A DNA stretch of 64,000 bases from Bradyrhizobium sp. 141 (GTDB lineage: Bacteria > Pseudomonadota > Alphaproteobacteria > Rhizobiales > Xanthobacteraceae), in the NCBI RefSeq assembly GCF_023074055.1, contig NZ_JADPKR010000026.1, forward strand, positions 186,001 through 250,000, given 5' to 3'. The stretch's first letter is position 1. The number at the start of each line of letters is the position of its first letter. Shown here one piece after another: positions 1 through 8,303 of this stretch. The position numbers and the translations under genes were made by a program. The notes under the pieces were generated by a model. That model made no database searches. It saw only the letters and a program-made list of their open reading frames with translations, and was not told where the DNA came from.

Positions 1-92
1 TTAGGAATTGCGATCTCGCCATCGCCCACGGCACCGGCGGCCTCTTGGGCGTTCGCCACGCCGCCTCGACCGCCATTCTGGAGCGCGTGTGA
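1..92 (+). CDS. Thiolase family protein, C-terminal end (partial)
   Basis: The first 92 bases carry the last 29 codons of a gene that begins before the window; the frame opens at base 3. The peptide contains CDLAIAHGTGG followed by an Ala/Ser-rich helix. This is how thiolases and sterol-carrier-type acyl-CoA acetyltransferases end (the catalytic C-x-G loop region, here shifted to an AHGTGG form). The stop TGA overlaps the next ATG (ATGA), so it is translationally coupled to the DUF35 protein downstream. Thiolase plus DUF35 is a classic pair in which the DUF35 OB-fold protein partners the acyl-CoA enzyme. The assignment is good for family; the substrate cannot be told from this fragment. Confidence 0.75.
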   Translation, partial: RNCDLAIAHGTGGLLGVRHAASTAILERV

Positions 93-481
93 TGAGCGAG
101 ACGAAGAAATATCCGGCACCGGTCACGAACCCCGAGACCGCCGCGTTCTGGGACGCGGCCAAGCAGGGCAAGTTCATGATCAAGCGCTGCACCGCCTGCG
201 GCGAAGCGCATTACTTCCCGCGCTCGATCTGCCCGTTCTGCTATTCCGACAAGACGGTGTGGGAAGAAGCGTCGGGCGAGGGCACGATCTACACCTGGAG
301 CCTGATGCGGAAATCGCCGACCGGTCCTTACGCGATCGGCTACGTCACGCTGAAGGAGGGCCCGTCGGTGCAGACCAACTTCGTCGACTGCGATCTCACG
401 ACGCTGAAGATCGGCCAGAGGGTGAAGGTGGTGTTCAAGCCGACCGATGGCGCGCCGCTGCCGTTCTTCACGGTGGCCTAA
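92..481 (+). CDS. Zn-ribbon / OB-fold protein (DUF35), acyl-CoA-associated
   Basis: 129 aa. The start is the ATG that overlaps the thiolase stop; a longer frame-open start upstream would lie inside the thiolase. Four cysteines (C33, C36, C47, C50) form a rubredoxin-like zinc ribbon (CTAC...CPFC). It is followed by a beta-rich OB-fold with the usual G-x-I-Y-x-W-S strand. Proteins of this architecture (ChsH2 C-terminal domain, benzylsuccinate BbsA-type subunits) bind acyl-CoA and form complexes with thiolases or MaoC-like hydratases. The position directly after a thiolase and before a MaoC gene fits that role. The specific partner is inferred from neighbourhood only. Confidence 0.88.
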   Translation: MSETKKYPAPVTNPETAAFWDAAKQGKFMIKRCTACGEAHYFPRSICPFCYSDKTVWEEASGEGTIYTWSLMRKSPTGPYAIGYVTLKEGPSVQTNFVDCDLTTLKIGQRVKVVFKPTDGAPLPFFTVA

Positions 482-639
482 GAGTCTTCCCTTCTCCCCT
501 CATGTCCGCCGAAGCCTTGGCGAAGGCGGATGCGGGGGAAGGTGGCGCGAAGCGCCGGATGAGGGGTATCGCTCCGCAGAAAGACTTTCACTGCGGAGCC
601 AACCCCTCACCCAAATGAGTTTGCCGCACCGTCTTCGCT

Positions 640-664
640 GCCCTCTCCCACAAGGGGAGAGGGC
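640..664. repeat. GC-rich hairpin in the 482-709 intergenic region
   Basis: The 228-bp gap between the DUF35 and MaoC genes holds no convincing gene. It contains a perfect inverted repeat, GCCCTCTCCC (640-649) with GGGAGAGGGC (655-664), loop ACAAG. Upstream of it is Pro/Gly-codon-like low-complexity sequence (CCTTCTCCCCTCATG..., GGATGAGGGG). It resembles the dispersed CTCTCCC...GGGAGAG palindromes seen between genes in this group of bacteria. No U-tract follows, so termination is unproven; the elements may simply separate transcripts or stabilise RNA ends. Confidence 0.55.
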
Positions 665-709
665 TCATCAACTGGCGGTGCCGAAGACATTCGGGAGGAA
701 ACCAGAAAA

Positions 710-1570
710 ATGTCCGCCAGATACGAAGAACTGAAATCCCTCAAAAACCTCGGCCAGAAATATGCCTACACCGACCGCGAGGTGATGCTCTACGCCTACG
801 GCATCGGCCTGGGCGCCGATCCCATGGACGAGAACGAGCTTGCCTTCGTCAACGAGGGCACGTTGACGCCGCGGCCGCTGAAGGTGGTGCCGACATTCGC
901 GTCCGTCGCGGCGTGGGGCTCGGGGCCGGGCGAGATGAATCTCAACCGCGTGATGGTGGTCGACGGCGAGCGCGACATCACCTTCCATCAGCCGCTGCCC
1001 GTCGCGGCGAACATCACCGCCGACTCCTCCGTCGTCGAGGTCTACGACAAGGGCAAGGACAAAGGCGTCGTCATCGCTCATCAGACCGTGCTGAAGAACG
1101 AGAAGGGCGAGAAGCTGGCAACGTTGGTCGCCTCGCGCTTCGCCCGCGGCGACGGCGGCTTTGGCGGGCCGAACCTGACCCAGCCCGATCCGCACAAGAT
1201 CCCCTCGCGCAGCCCCGACAAGACCATCGACATCACCACGCGCCCCGACCAGGCGCTGGTCTATCGCCTCTGCGGCGACCGCAACCCGCTGCACTCAGAC
1301 CCCGAGTTCGCCAAGAAGGCCGGCTTCCCGCGTCCGATCCTGCACGGCATGTGCACCTATGGCATCACCTGCCGCGGCGTGCTCCAGACCTATGCCGACT
1401 ACGACGCCAGTGCGTTCCGCCAGCACGTCGCGCGGTTCTCCTCGCCGGTCTATCCCGGCGAGACCGTGACCATGGACCTCTGGAAGGACGGCAACGTGAT
1501 CTCGTTCGAAGCCAAGGTGAAGGCGCGCGGGGTGACGGTGATCAAGAACGGCAAGACGGTGCTGGGTTGA
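710..1570 (+). CDS. MaoC-family (R)-specific enoyl-CoA hydratase
   Basis: 286 aa with two hot-dog repeats, as in hydratase-2 enzymes. The C-terminal half carries the complete hydratase-2 signature YRLCGDRNPLH, with catalytic Asp190 and His195, followed by a conserved G-F-P-x-P-I-L-H-G-x-C segment. The N-terminal half lacks the signature and is the usual substrate-binding hot dog. The reaction is syn-hydration of trans-2-enoyl-CoA to (R)-3-hydroxyacyl-CoA. A purine-rich stretch (GGGAGGAAACC) precedes the ATG. Together with the SDR 150 bp downstream it reproduces, as separate proteins, the two catalytic parts of peroxisomal multifunctional enzyme 2. Substrate chain (fatty acid, branched or sterol side chain) is unknown. 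Confidence 0.9.
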   Translation: MSARYEELKSLKNLGQKYAYTDREVMLYAYGIGLGADPMDENELAFVNEGTLTPRPLKVVPTFASVAAWGSGPGEMNLNRVMVVDGERDITFHQPLPVAANITADSSVVEVYDKGKDKGVVIAHQTVLKNEKGEKLATLVASRFARGDGGFGGPNLTQPDPHKIPSRSPDKTIDITTRPDQALVYRLCGDRNPLHSDPEFAKKAGFPRPILHGMCTYGITCRGVLQTYADYDASAFRQHVARFSSPVYPGETVTMDLWKDGNVISFEAKVKARGVTVIKNGKTVLG

Positions 1571-1600
1571 TCGGGCCGCTTGCGCGGCTCTGAGATACTT

Positions 1601-1692
1601 CGTCATGCCCGGGCTTGTCCCGGGCATCCACGTTCTTTCGCGCAGTTGGCGACACAAGTTCGTGGATGGCCGGGACGAGCCCGGCCATGACG
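1601..1692. repeat. Interspersed palindrome, CGTCATGCCCGGGC type
   Basis: A 92-bp imperfect palindrome fills the gap between the MaoC and SDR genes. The left arm CGTCATGCCCGGGCTTGTCC is mirrored by a right arm ending GAGCCCGGCCATGACG, with an inner pair (GGGCATCCACG / CGTGGATGGCC). It is a REP/BIME-like element distinct from the other repeat families in this window. It lies between co-directional genes, so it may sit within a transcript. Confidence 0.8.
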
Positions 1693-1723
1693 GAGCAAGA
1701 AACAAAAACAGGGAGAGGCCACC

Positions 1724-2602
1724 ATGGGACTACTCGACGGCAAGGTCGCGCTGATCACCGGCGCGGGCGGGGGCCTCGGTGAGGCCTACGCAAAGCTGTT
1801 CGCGCGGGAAGGGGCCTCGGTCGTCGTCAACGACCTCGGCGGGCCCCGCGACGGCTCCGGCGCCGACAAATCAATGGCGCAGCTTGTGGTGGACGCGATC
1901 ACGGCCGAGGGCGGCAAGGCCGTCGCCAACGGCGCCGATATCTCCACCATGGAGGGCGGCCAGTCGGTGTTCGACGACGCCATCAAGCACTTCGGCCGCG
2001 CCGACATCCTGGTCAACAATGCCGGCATCCTGCGCGACCAGACCTTTGCCAAGGCCTCCGAATCCGACTGGGACAAGGTCATCAAGGTGCATCTCAAAGG
2101 CACCTTTTGTTGCACCATGCCGGTGTTTCGCTGGATGCGGGAAAACGGCGGCGGCGTCATCGTCAACACCTCCTCGACCTCAGGCCTGATCGGCAATTTC
2201 GGCCAGACCAACTATGGCGCAGCCAAGGGCGGCATCTGGGGCCTCTCCAACGTGCTGGCGATCGAAGGCCGCAAATACAACATCCGGATCTGGACGCTGG
2301 CGCCGGGCGCGCTGACCCGCATGACCGCAGACCTGCCCCGCTATAAGGAGAACCCGGGCGCGGCGCTGGGGCCGGACGGCATCGCGCCGGCCGTGCTATA
2401 CATGGTCAGCGATTTGTCGGGCGACCAAACCGGCAAGGTGCTGGGCGTGTCCGGGCCCCGCGGCGTGCGCGAGATGCGGATGATGGAGATGGAAGGCTGG
2501 AAACCGCCGCACACGGGCTGGAAGGCCCAGGACGTCGTTGAGCATGCCAAGGAGATCTTCTTCTCCGAGGAGCAGATCAAGATGGGGGCGCGGCGGTTCT
2601 GA
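1724..2602 (+). CDS. SDR-family 3-hydroxyacyl-CoA dehydrogenase-like protein
   Basis: 292 aa classical short-chain dehydrogenase with a C-terminal extension. It has the N-terminal NAD(P) loop TGAGGGLG near residue 14, an acidic residue (D) in the VVVNDLGG turn that suggests NAD preference, NNAG near residue 100, and catalytic Ser ~150 with Tyr164 and Lys168 (YGAAK). The DLGG-x-x-x-G-S-G insert resembles the dehydrogenase domain of 17-beta-HSD4/MFE-2. That fits a role in oxidising the (R)-3-hydroxyacyl-CoA made by the MaoC protein upstream. AGGGAGAGG lies just before the ATG and supports this start. Substrate is inferred from context. Confidence 0.9.
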   Translation: MGLLDGKVALITGAGGGLGEAYAKLFAREGASVVVNDLGGPRDGSGADKSMAQLVVDAITAEGGKAVANGADISTMEGGQSVFDDAIKHFGRADILVNNAGILRDQTFAKASESDWDKVIKVHLKGTFCCTMPVFRWMRENGGGVIVNTSSTSGLIGNFGQTNYGAAKGGIWGLSNVLAIEGRKYNIRIWTLAPGALTRMTADLPRYKENPGAALGPDGIAPAVLYMVSDLSGDQTGKVLGVSGPRGVREMRMMEMEGWKPPHTGWKAQDVVEHAKEIFFSEEQIKMGARRF

Positions 2603-2609
2603 TTCACTG

Positions 2610-2708
2610 TCGTTCCGGGGCGCGCGTAGCGTGAACCCGGAACCTCGAGATTCCCAGGTGCGCAATTGCGCACCAGAGTTCGGCTCTGCGAGCCGCCCTG
2701 GAATGACG
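2610..2708. repeat. Interspersed palindrome, GTCATTCCGGGGCG type (copy 1)
   Basis: A REP-like element between the SDR and the DHDPS-like gene. The outer arms are CGTTCCGGGGCG and CGCCCTGGAATGACG. An 18-bp perfect palindrome, GGTGCGCAATTGCGCACC, sits inside at 2657-2674. The same 18-bp palindrome with similar outer arms recurs at 20996-21097, which defines a repeat family within this window. Confidence 0.85.
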
Positions 2709-2728
2709 AACAAGAGGACAAAGGACTT

Positions 2729-3682
2729 ATGAAACTCACCGCCGACGCCAAGGGCACTTTCGCAATCGCGCCGACGCCGTTCCACGACGACGGCCGGATC
2801 GACGAGCGCTCGATCGACCGCTTGACCGATTTCTACGAGGAGGTTGGCTGCGACGGCGTCACGGTGCTCGGCATCCTCGGTGAGGCGCCTAAGCTCGACG
2901 CCACTGAAGCCGAGCAGGTGGCGGTGCGCTTCGTCAAGCGCGCGAAGAAAATGCAGGTGATCGTCGGCGTCTCCGCGCCGGGCTTTGCCACCATGCGCTC
3001 GCTGGCGAAGGCCTCGATGGATGCGGGCGCGGCCGGCGTGATGATCGCGCCGCCGCCGTCCTTGCGCACCGACGATCAGATCATCGGCTATTTCAAGCAG
3101 GCGGCGGAAGCGATCGGGCCGGATGTGCCCTGGGTGCTCCAGGATTATCCGCTGACGCTGTCGGTGGTGTTCACGCCCGCCGTGATCCGCAAGATCGTCA
3201 TGGACAATCCGAACTGCGTGATGCTCAAGCACGAGGACTGGCCGGGGCTGGAGAAGATCACGACACTGCGCGGCTTCCAGAAGGACGGTTCGCTCCGTCC
3301 GCTCTCGATTCTCTGCGGCAATGGCGGCACGTTCCTCGACTTCGAGATGGAGCGCGGTGCCGACGGCGCCATGACCGGTTACGCCTTCCCGGAGCTTCTG
3401 ATCGACGTCGTGAACCTCTCCAAGGCCGGCAAGCGCGATGCCGCGCATGACCTGTTCGACGCGCATCTGCCGCTGATCCGCTACGAGCAGCAGCCCGGTG
3501 TCGGCCTGACTATCCGCAAATACGTGCTGCAGAAGCGGGGCATCATCGCCTCCAGCGCCCAGCGCAAGCCCGGCGCGACCATCACGGCGATGGCGAAGGC
3601 GGAGGTCGAGTACCTGCTGTCGCGCGTCGCCCGGGTCGACAAGCGCGCCAATCTCGGCCCGCAATCCAGCGCCGCAGGTTAG
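2729..3682 (+). CDS. Dihydrodipicolinate synthase/N-acetylneuraminate lyase family aldolase
   Basis: 317 aa class I aldolase of the DapA/NanA superfamily. Schiff-base Lys167 lies in VMLKHEDWPG and the accompanying Tyr140 in LQDYPLTL. The N-terminal strand FAIAPTPFHDDG and the G-I-L-G-E loop (in place of GTTGE) are typical of non-DapA members. The start at 2729 was chosen because translation further upstream would run through a palindromic repeat. The gene is four bases from the NUDIX gene and follows the acyl-CoA block, so it may act on an alpha-keto acid released by that pathway. Calling it a lysine biosynthesis enzyme would be unsafe; the family catalyses many pyruvate-aldol reactions. Confidence 0.85.
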   Translation: MKLTADAKGTFAIAPTPFHDDGRIDERSIDRLTDFYEEVGCDGVTVLGILGEAPKLDATEAEQVAVRFVKRAKKMQVIVGVSAPGFATMRSLAKASMDAGAAGVMIAPPPSLRTDDQIIGYFKQAAEAIGPDVPWVLQDYPLTLSVVFTPAVIRKIVMDNPNCVMLKHEDWPGLEKITTLRGFQKDGSLRPLSILCGNGGTFLDFEMERGADGAMTGYAFPELLIDVVNLSKAGKRDAAHDLFDAHLPLIRYEQQPGVGLTIRKYVLQKRGIIASSAQRKPGATITAMAKAEVEYLLSRVARVDKRANLGPQSSAAG

Positions 3683-3686
3683 TTGC

Positions 3687-4502
3687 ATGGCCGAGACATC
3701 AGCATCACGCCCGGCGTCGACCATTCTCCTGCTGCGCGACGGCGCAGCTGTCGACGGCAAGAGCCGCGACGAGATCGAAGTCTTCATGATGGTCCGCCAT
3801 CATCAGATCGAGTTCAACTCGGGCGCGCTGGTGTTTCCCGGCGGCAGCGTCGATGCCGGCGACAAGGAGATCGTTGCCCGCACTGACCTCTATTCCGGCG
3901 GCGAGGGCCTCAGCGAAGCGGACCGCGGCTTTCGGATTGCCGCGATCCGCGAGACCTTTGAGGAAAGCGGCATCCTGTTGGCGCGGTCGAAGGCTTCGGG
4001 CATGCCGATCGATGCCAAGCGCGCCGGCGAGATTGCGGATGCCCACCGCGTCGCGCTGAACGAGCACAAGGTCAGCTTCCTCGATATCCTCGCCGACAAC
4101 GGTCTGCAACTCGCGCTCGACACGCTGGTGCCTTACGCGCACTGGATCACGCCCGAGGGCATGCCAAAACGCTTCGACACCTGGTTCTTCCTGGCCGCAG
4201 CGCCGCCCGACCAGCTCGGCGCCCATGATGGCCGGGAGTCGACGGATTCGATCTGGGTCTCGCCGCGCGAGGCGGTGGAGGGCGGCGAGAGCGGCCGCTT
4301 CAAGCTGCCGTTCCCGACCACGCGCAATCTGATCCGGCTGGCGAAGCAGCCAACGGTGCAGGCTGCGATGGAGCATGCCAGAGGCATGTCGATCGTCACG
4401 GTGATGCCGGTCATGACCAAGACCGAAACCGGCCGCCAGCTCCGCATCCCCCGCGAGGCCGGCTATGACGGCGAGGTGTTCGAGGTGGGGGCAATGGGCT
4501 GA
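3687..4502 (+). CDS. NUDIX hydrolase, NUDT19-like (possible CoA diphosphatase)
   Basis: 271 aa. The NUDIX box is split by an insertion. The GALVFPGGS start is separated by about 35 residues from the RETFEESGILL half, which supplies the REUXEEXGU metal-binding glutamates. This split arrangement is known from NUDT19/RP2p, peroxisomal CoA diphosphohydrolases. It begins 4 bp after the aldolase stop, so the two are probably co-transcribed. In an acyl-CoA degradation neighbourhood, turnover of CoA or CoA esters is a reasonable inferred function. Family assignment is firm, substrate is not. Confidence 0.87.
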   Translation: MAETSASRPASTILLLRDGAAVDGKSRDEIEVFMMVRHHQIEFNSGALVFPGGSVDAGDKEIVARTDLYSGGEGLSEADRGFRIAAIRETFEESGILLARSKASGMPIDAKRAGEIADAHRVALNEHKVSFLDILADNGLQLALDTLVPYAHWITPEGMPKRFDTWFFLAAAPPDQLGAHDGRESTDSIWVSPREAVEGGESGRFKLPFPTTRNLIRLAKQPTVQAAMEHARGMSIVTVMPVMTKTETGRQLRIPREAGYDGEVFEVGAMG

Positions 4503-4582
4503 CACACTTCGGCGCCCGACGAAGTATTGAGGGCCACGGTCGCGCTAGGTTCCGTCCTTCTCGAATGGATGGGACGCACAGA

Positions 4583-5497
4583 ATGGACAACCGGCAGGAC
4601 ACCAACATCGCCGTCGAGCTGGCGCTCCTGGTCGCGCTCGCAACGCTCTGGGGCGGTTCCTACACCTTCATCAAGCTTGGCGTTGCCACCATCCCGCCGA
4701 TCACGCTGATCGCGGCGCGCACCACGATCGCGGGCCTGTTGCTGCTGGCCGTCATGTGGGCACGCGGCGTTCAAATGCCGACGGATGCCGCGACCTGGCG
4801 GCGGTTCGCGTTCCAGGCCGTACTCAACAGCGTGATCCCCTGGACGCTGATCGCCTGGGGCGAGCGCCACGTCGATGCCGCGCTGGCCACCATCCTCAAC
4901 TCGGCTGGCCCGATCTTCACCTTCCTGCTCACTGCAATGGTGACCCGTCACGAAGCGACGACACCCCGAAAATTGTTCGGCGTCGTCGCCGGCATGGCCG
5001 GCATCCTGCTGATCGTCGGCGTCGATGCCTTCCATGACATCGGCGGCGGCCTCGTCGCGGAGGCCGCGATCGTCGCCGCCACCATCTGCTATGCCTGCGC
5101 CGCCATCTTCGGCCGCAGCTTCAAGGGGCTCGATCCCATGGCGCCGGCAGCCGGCTCGCTGCTGGCCGGGGCCGCCGTCCTGATCCCGGCCTCGCTCGTG
5201 GTCGAGCAGCCCTGGACGCTGTCGCCCTCGCAAAGTTCAGTGCTGGCGCTGCTCGCGCTCGCCGTATTCTCGACGGCCGCAGCCTTTGCGATCTATTTCC
5301 GCCTGATCCAGACCCTGGGCTCGGTCGGCACCACCGCGCAGGCCTATCTCCGTGTGCCCATCGGTGTCGCCATCAGCGTCGCCCTTCTCGGCGAGAGCCT
5401 GAGCCGGACCGCCTGGATCGGGCTTGCCTGCGTCGTCCTCGGCGTCGCCGCCATGACGATCCCGGCCCGGCGGCAGGCAAGCATCAAACCGTCATAG
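4583..5497 (+). CDS. EamA/DMT-family transporter
   Basis: About 304 aa inner-membrane protein with ten predicted hydrophobic helices in two EamA repeats. The motif LATLWGGSYTFIKLG at the start of repeat 1 is typical of RhaT/EamA metabolite exporters. I chose ATG 4583, preceded by GGGA at a normal distance; an ATG six codons earlier (4565) is possible. Substrate cannot be predicted; family members export amino acids, nucleosides or other metabolites. A second DMT gene lies at 15560-16432 in the same window but is not a close neighbour or obvious duplicate. Confidence 0.9.
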   Translation: MDNRQDTNIAVELALLVALATLWGGSYTFIKLGVATIPPITLIAARTTIAGLLLLAVMWARGVQMPTDAATWRRFAFQAVLNSVIPWTLIAWGERHVDAALATILNSAGPIFTFLLTAMVTRHEATTPRKLFGVVAGMAGILLIVGVDAFHDIGGGLVAEAAIVAATICYACAAIFGRSFKGLDPMAPAAGSLLAGAAVLIPASLVVEQPWTLSPSQSSVLALLALAVFSTAAAFAIYFRLIQTLGSVGTTAQAYLRVPIGVAISVALLGESLSRTAWIGLACVVLGVAAMTIPARRQASIKPS

Positions 5498-5579
5498 ATT
5501 GGGGACAGGGCTCCCAGGCCGCAATATTAAGGATAATCGGCGGCCCGAGGCATGTTCCCCCCGGGCGGCAATACGTCGT

Positions 5580-5597
5580 ATATTGGGCCTCCAATAT
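5580..5597. promoter_or_regulatory. Inverted repeat upstream of the PAS kinase gene
   Basis: ATATTGG (5580-5586) and CCAATAT (5591-5597) form a perfect 7-bp inverted repeat with a 4-bp spacer, 18 bp before the chosen ATG of the histidine kinase. This A/T-rich motif stands out in a GC-rich region and could be an operator or a small 5' UTR hairpin. There is no experimental evidence. Confidence 0.35.
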
Positions 5598-5615
5598 CCC
5601 GGTCCTCAAAGCCCA

Positions 5616-8303
5616 ATGTCCGCCGAATTGACGCCGACCCCTGAGAAAAAGCGAACATTCTCGCTCTCCATCGGCCAGCTCACCTTCGGCAGCTTCCTGT
5701 TGGTGCTGGCGGTGATCATCGTCACCTCGACTGCGAGCGTGATCGCGATCCGGCACATCGACACGACCTTTGCCGAGCTGCAACGGCTCCAGAGCGTCGG
5801 CGACCTCGCCGAGGACATCGACCGCCGCATGAACGAACTGCGCCTTGCCGCGCGCGACTTCGTCACCGATCCCGGCGCCGGCACCCAGTTCCAGCAGGTC
5901 GGCGAGGCGGCCTCGACGCTCAGCGACATCCTGAAGAAGACCCGCATCGAGCTCGCGCCCGAGCAGCAGGACATGATCGACGGGGTCACCGAGCGCCTCG
6001 CGACCTATCGGACCGGCCTCGAGCGGATCTCGACCCTGATCGATCGCCGCGCCCAGCTGCTCGCCGGTCTGCCGCCGCTGCGCGACCAATTCGATGTAGC
6101 CGTCTCCCGCACCGCCGACCGCGAGCTGGCCTCGCGGCTGTCGGAGGCGCAGAGCCGCATCGCGATCGGGCTGCTCGCGCGCAACCCGTCCGCGGCGGAG
6201 CAGGCCGCGCAGAACATGCGGGCGCTGAACATTGACGATGCCAGGCTTAGGTCGGCGGTGAACGATTATGCGGAGGCCATCATGGCCGTGGCCGTCCGCG
6301 AGCGGCAGATCGCCGACATCGACCGCGAGGTGCTGGGAACCGAGGGTCGGCTGATCGGCCGCGTCACCGAATTGCTGCGCGAAGTCAGCGACCGGCGCGG
6401 CCACGTGCTGTCGCGCGACTTTGCCCGTACGCTGACGGAAGCGCGATGGCAGAGCATAGTGCTCGGCACCATCGGCGTTCTGATCGGCATTCTCGCGGCC
6501 GGCTTCGTGGTGCGGCGGACGGTCCGTCCGCTCGCCCAGATCGCACGCTCCATTCGCGCGCTTGCGGCGGGCCAGAAAGACACCTCCATCCCGTCCGCCG
6601 ACCTCGGCAATGAGATCGGCGACATCGCGCGTGCGGCCGAAGTGTTCCGCCGCGCGCTCGAGGAGGCCGACACGGCGCGCGAGGCGGCGGTGCGCGCGCT
6701 CACCGAGCAGCGCCTCGCCGAAGAGAGCTACCGGAAACTGTTCGAGGGTTCGGTCGACGGCATCTATGTGACGACGCCGGCCGGCGATCTCCTCAACGCC
6801 AATCCGGCGCTGGCGCGAATGATGGGCTACGACAGCCCGCAGCAGCTGATCGACAGCATCAACGACATCGCCCACACGATCTACGTCCATCCCGAGGCGC
6901 GCGTCGAATACCAGCGGCTGATGGCGCGCGACGGCATGGTGCGCGAGTTCGAGTATCAGGTGCGCCAGCGCAGCGGCGACATCCTGTGGCTCTCCGACAG
7001 CGCCACCGGCGTGCGTGACGAAGCGGGCAACATCGTCCGCTACGAGGGCACGCTGCGCGACATCACCGACCAGAAGCGCGCGGAAGACGCCATCGCCGAA
7101 GGCCGGCGCCTGCTCCAGCAGGTCATCGACACAGTGCCGGCGGTGATCAACGTCAAGGACCGCGACCTGCGCTACGTGCTGATGAACCGCTACATGGCCG
7201 GCATCTTCGGCATCGAACCGGGCGACGCGCTCGGCCGCACCACGGCCGACCTGATGTCGCGCTATGGCGCGGCCAAGTCCGACGAGAGCGACAAGCGGGT
7301 GCTCAAGCTCCGCAAGGGCCTCGGCTTCTACGAGGAGGAGTACAAGGACGCCTCCGGCAACATGCGGCAATGGCTGGTCAACAAGCTGCCGCTGCTCGAT
7401 GCCGAGGGCGAGATCGAGCGGATCGTCACCGTTGCGCTCGACATCGGCGAGCGCAAGCGCGGCGAGCAGGAGATGCGCAAGGCCAAGGAATCCGCCGAGA
7501 CCGCGCTGCGCAATCTGCGGGAGACGCAGGCCTCGCTGATCGAGGCCGAGAAGCTCGCTGCGCTCGGACGCCTCGTCGCCGGCGTCGCGCACGAGGTCAA
7601 CAATCCCGTCGGCATCAGCCTCACGGTCGCCTCCGCGCTGGAGCGCAAGACGGCGATGTTCACTGCCGAGGTCGAGCGCGGCGAGCTCCGCCGCTCCACG
7701 CTCAACGACTTCCTCAACACCAGCCGCGATGCGTCCTCGCAGCTCGTCTCCAATCTCAACCGCGCCGCCGAGCTGATCCAATCGTTCAAGCAGGTTGCCG
7801 CCGACCGCAACTATTCGGACCAGCGCACGTTCGATCTCGGCGACCTCACCGAGCAGGTGGTGATGAGCCTGCGGCCGGGCCTGCGCAAGCACAATCTGAC
7901 GCTCAATGTCGAGTGCCAGCCGGATCTGGCCATGAACAGCTATCCAGGCCCGTACGGCCAGGTGCTGACCAATCTGTTTCTCAATTCGGTGGCGCACGCC
8001 TTCCCGGACGGGCGGCCGGGGACGATCGACATCCAGGTGCGGGAGTCCGGCAAGGACAATGTCGAGATCATCTTCTCGGACAATGGCTGCGGCATGTCGC
8101 TCGACGTCCGCCGCCGCGCCTTCGATCCGTTCTTCACGACGCGGCGCGACCAGGGCGGCACCGGCCTCGGCCTGCACATCGTCTACAGCATCGTCACCAA
8201 CCGGCTCGGCGGACGGCTCGATCTCGATTCCGAGCCGGGCAGCGGCACCCGCATCCAGATCATCCTGCCGCGCACGGCGCCGCTCGAGCAGGCCGCGGAA
8301 TAG
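5616..8303 (+). CDS. Membrane-bound sensor histidine kinase with HAMP and two PAS domains
   Basis: 895 aa. Order: N-terminal membrane helix (about 20-45), long periplasmic helical sensor, second membrane helix (about 285-305), HAMP, PAS (about 370-485), PAS (about 500-615), a short coiled coil, then the kinase core. The H-box is VAGVAHEVNNPV with phosphoacceptor His659, then an N-box, DNGCGMS and GGTGLGLH ATP-lid motifs. The kinase belongs to the HEVNNP class that often pairs with a separate regulator. There is no receiver domain and no response regulator next to it, so the partner is elsewhere. Start 5616 (MSAEL...) was chosen over an upstream in-frame codon because the inverted repeat at 5580-5597 lies between them. 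Confidence 0.92.
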   Translation: MSAELTPTPEKKRTFSLSIGQLTFGSFLLVLAVIIVTSTASVIAIRHIDTTFAELQRLQSVGDLAEDIDRRMNELRLAARDFVTDPGAGTQFQQVGEAASTLSDILKKTRIELAPEQQDMIDGVTERLATYRTGLERISTLIDRRAQLLAGLPPLRDQFDVAVSRTADRELASRLSEAQSRIAIGLLARNPSAAEQAAQNMRALNIDDARLRSAVNDYAEAIMAVAVRERQIADIDREVLGTEGRLIGRVTELLREVSDRRGHVLSRDFARTLTEARWQSIVLGTIGVLIGILAAGFVVRRTVRPLAQIARSIRALAAGQKDTSIPSADLGNEIGDIARAAEVFRRALEEADTAREAAVRALTEQRLAEESYRKLFEGSVDGIYVTTPAGDLLNANPALARMMGYDSPQQLIDSINDIAHTIYVHPEARVEYQRLMARDGMVREFEYQVRQRSGDILWLSDSATGVRDEAGNIVRYEGTLRDITDQKRAEDAIAEGRRLLQQVIDTVPAVINVKDRDLRYVLMNRYMAGIFGIEPGDALGRTTADLMSRYGAAKSDESDKRVLKLRKGLGFYEEEYKDASGNMRQWLVNKLPLLDAEGEIERIVTVALDIGERKRGEQEMRKAKESAETALRNLRETQASLIEAEKLAALGRLVAGVAHEVNNPVGISLTVASALERKTAMFTAEVERGELRRSTLNDFLNTSRDASSQLVSNLNRAAELIQSFKQVAADRNYSDQRTFDLGDLTEQVVMSLRPGLRKHNLTLNVECQPDLAMNSYPGPYGQVLTNLFLNSVAHAFPDGRPGTIDIQVRESGKDNVEIIFSDNGCGMSLDVRRRAFDPFFTTRRDQGGTGLGLHIVYSIVTNRLGGRLDLDSEPGSGTRIQIILPRTAPLEQAAE

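Noticed and set aside
5484..8177. 897-codon minus-strand ORF opposite the PAS kinase
   Set aside because: It is an antisense shadow in high-GC DNA: Arg/Gly/His-rich with no domain, while the plus frame has a full kinase architecture. The same applies to long antisense ORFs at 46470-47885, 60420-62129 and 56307-57956.
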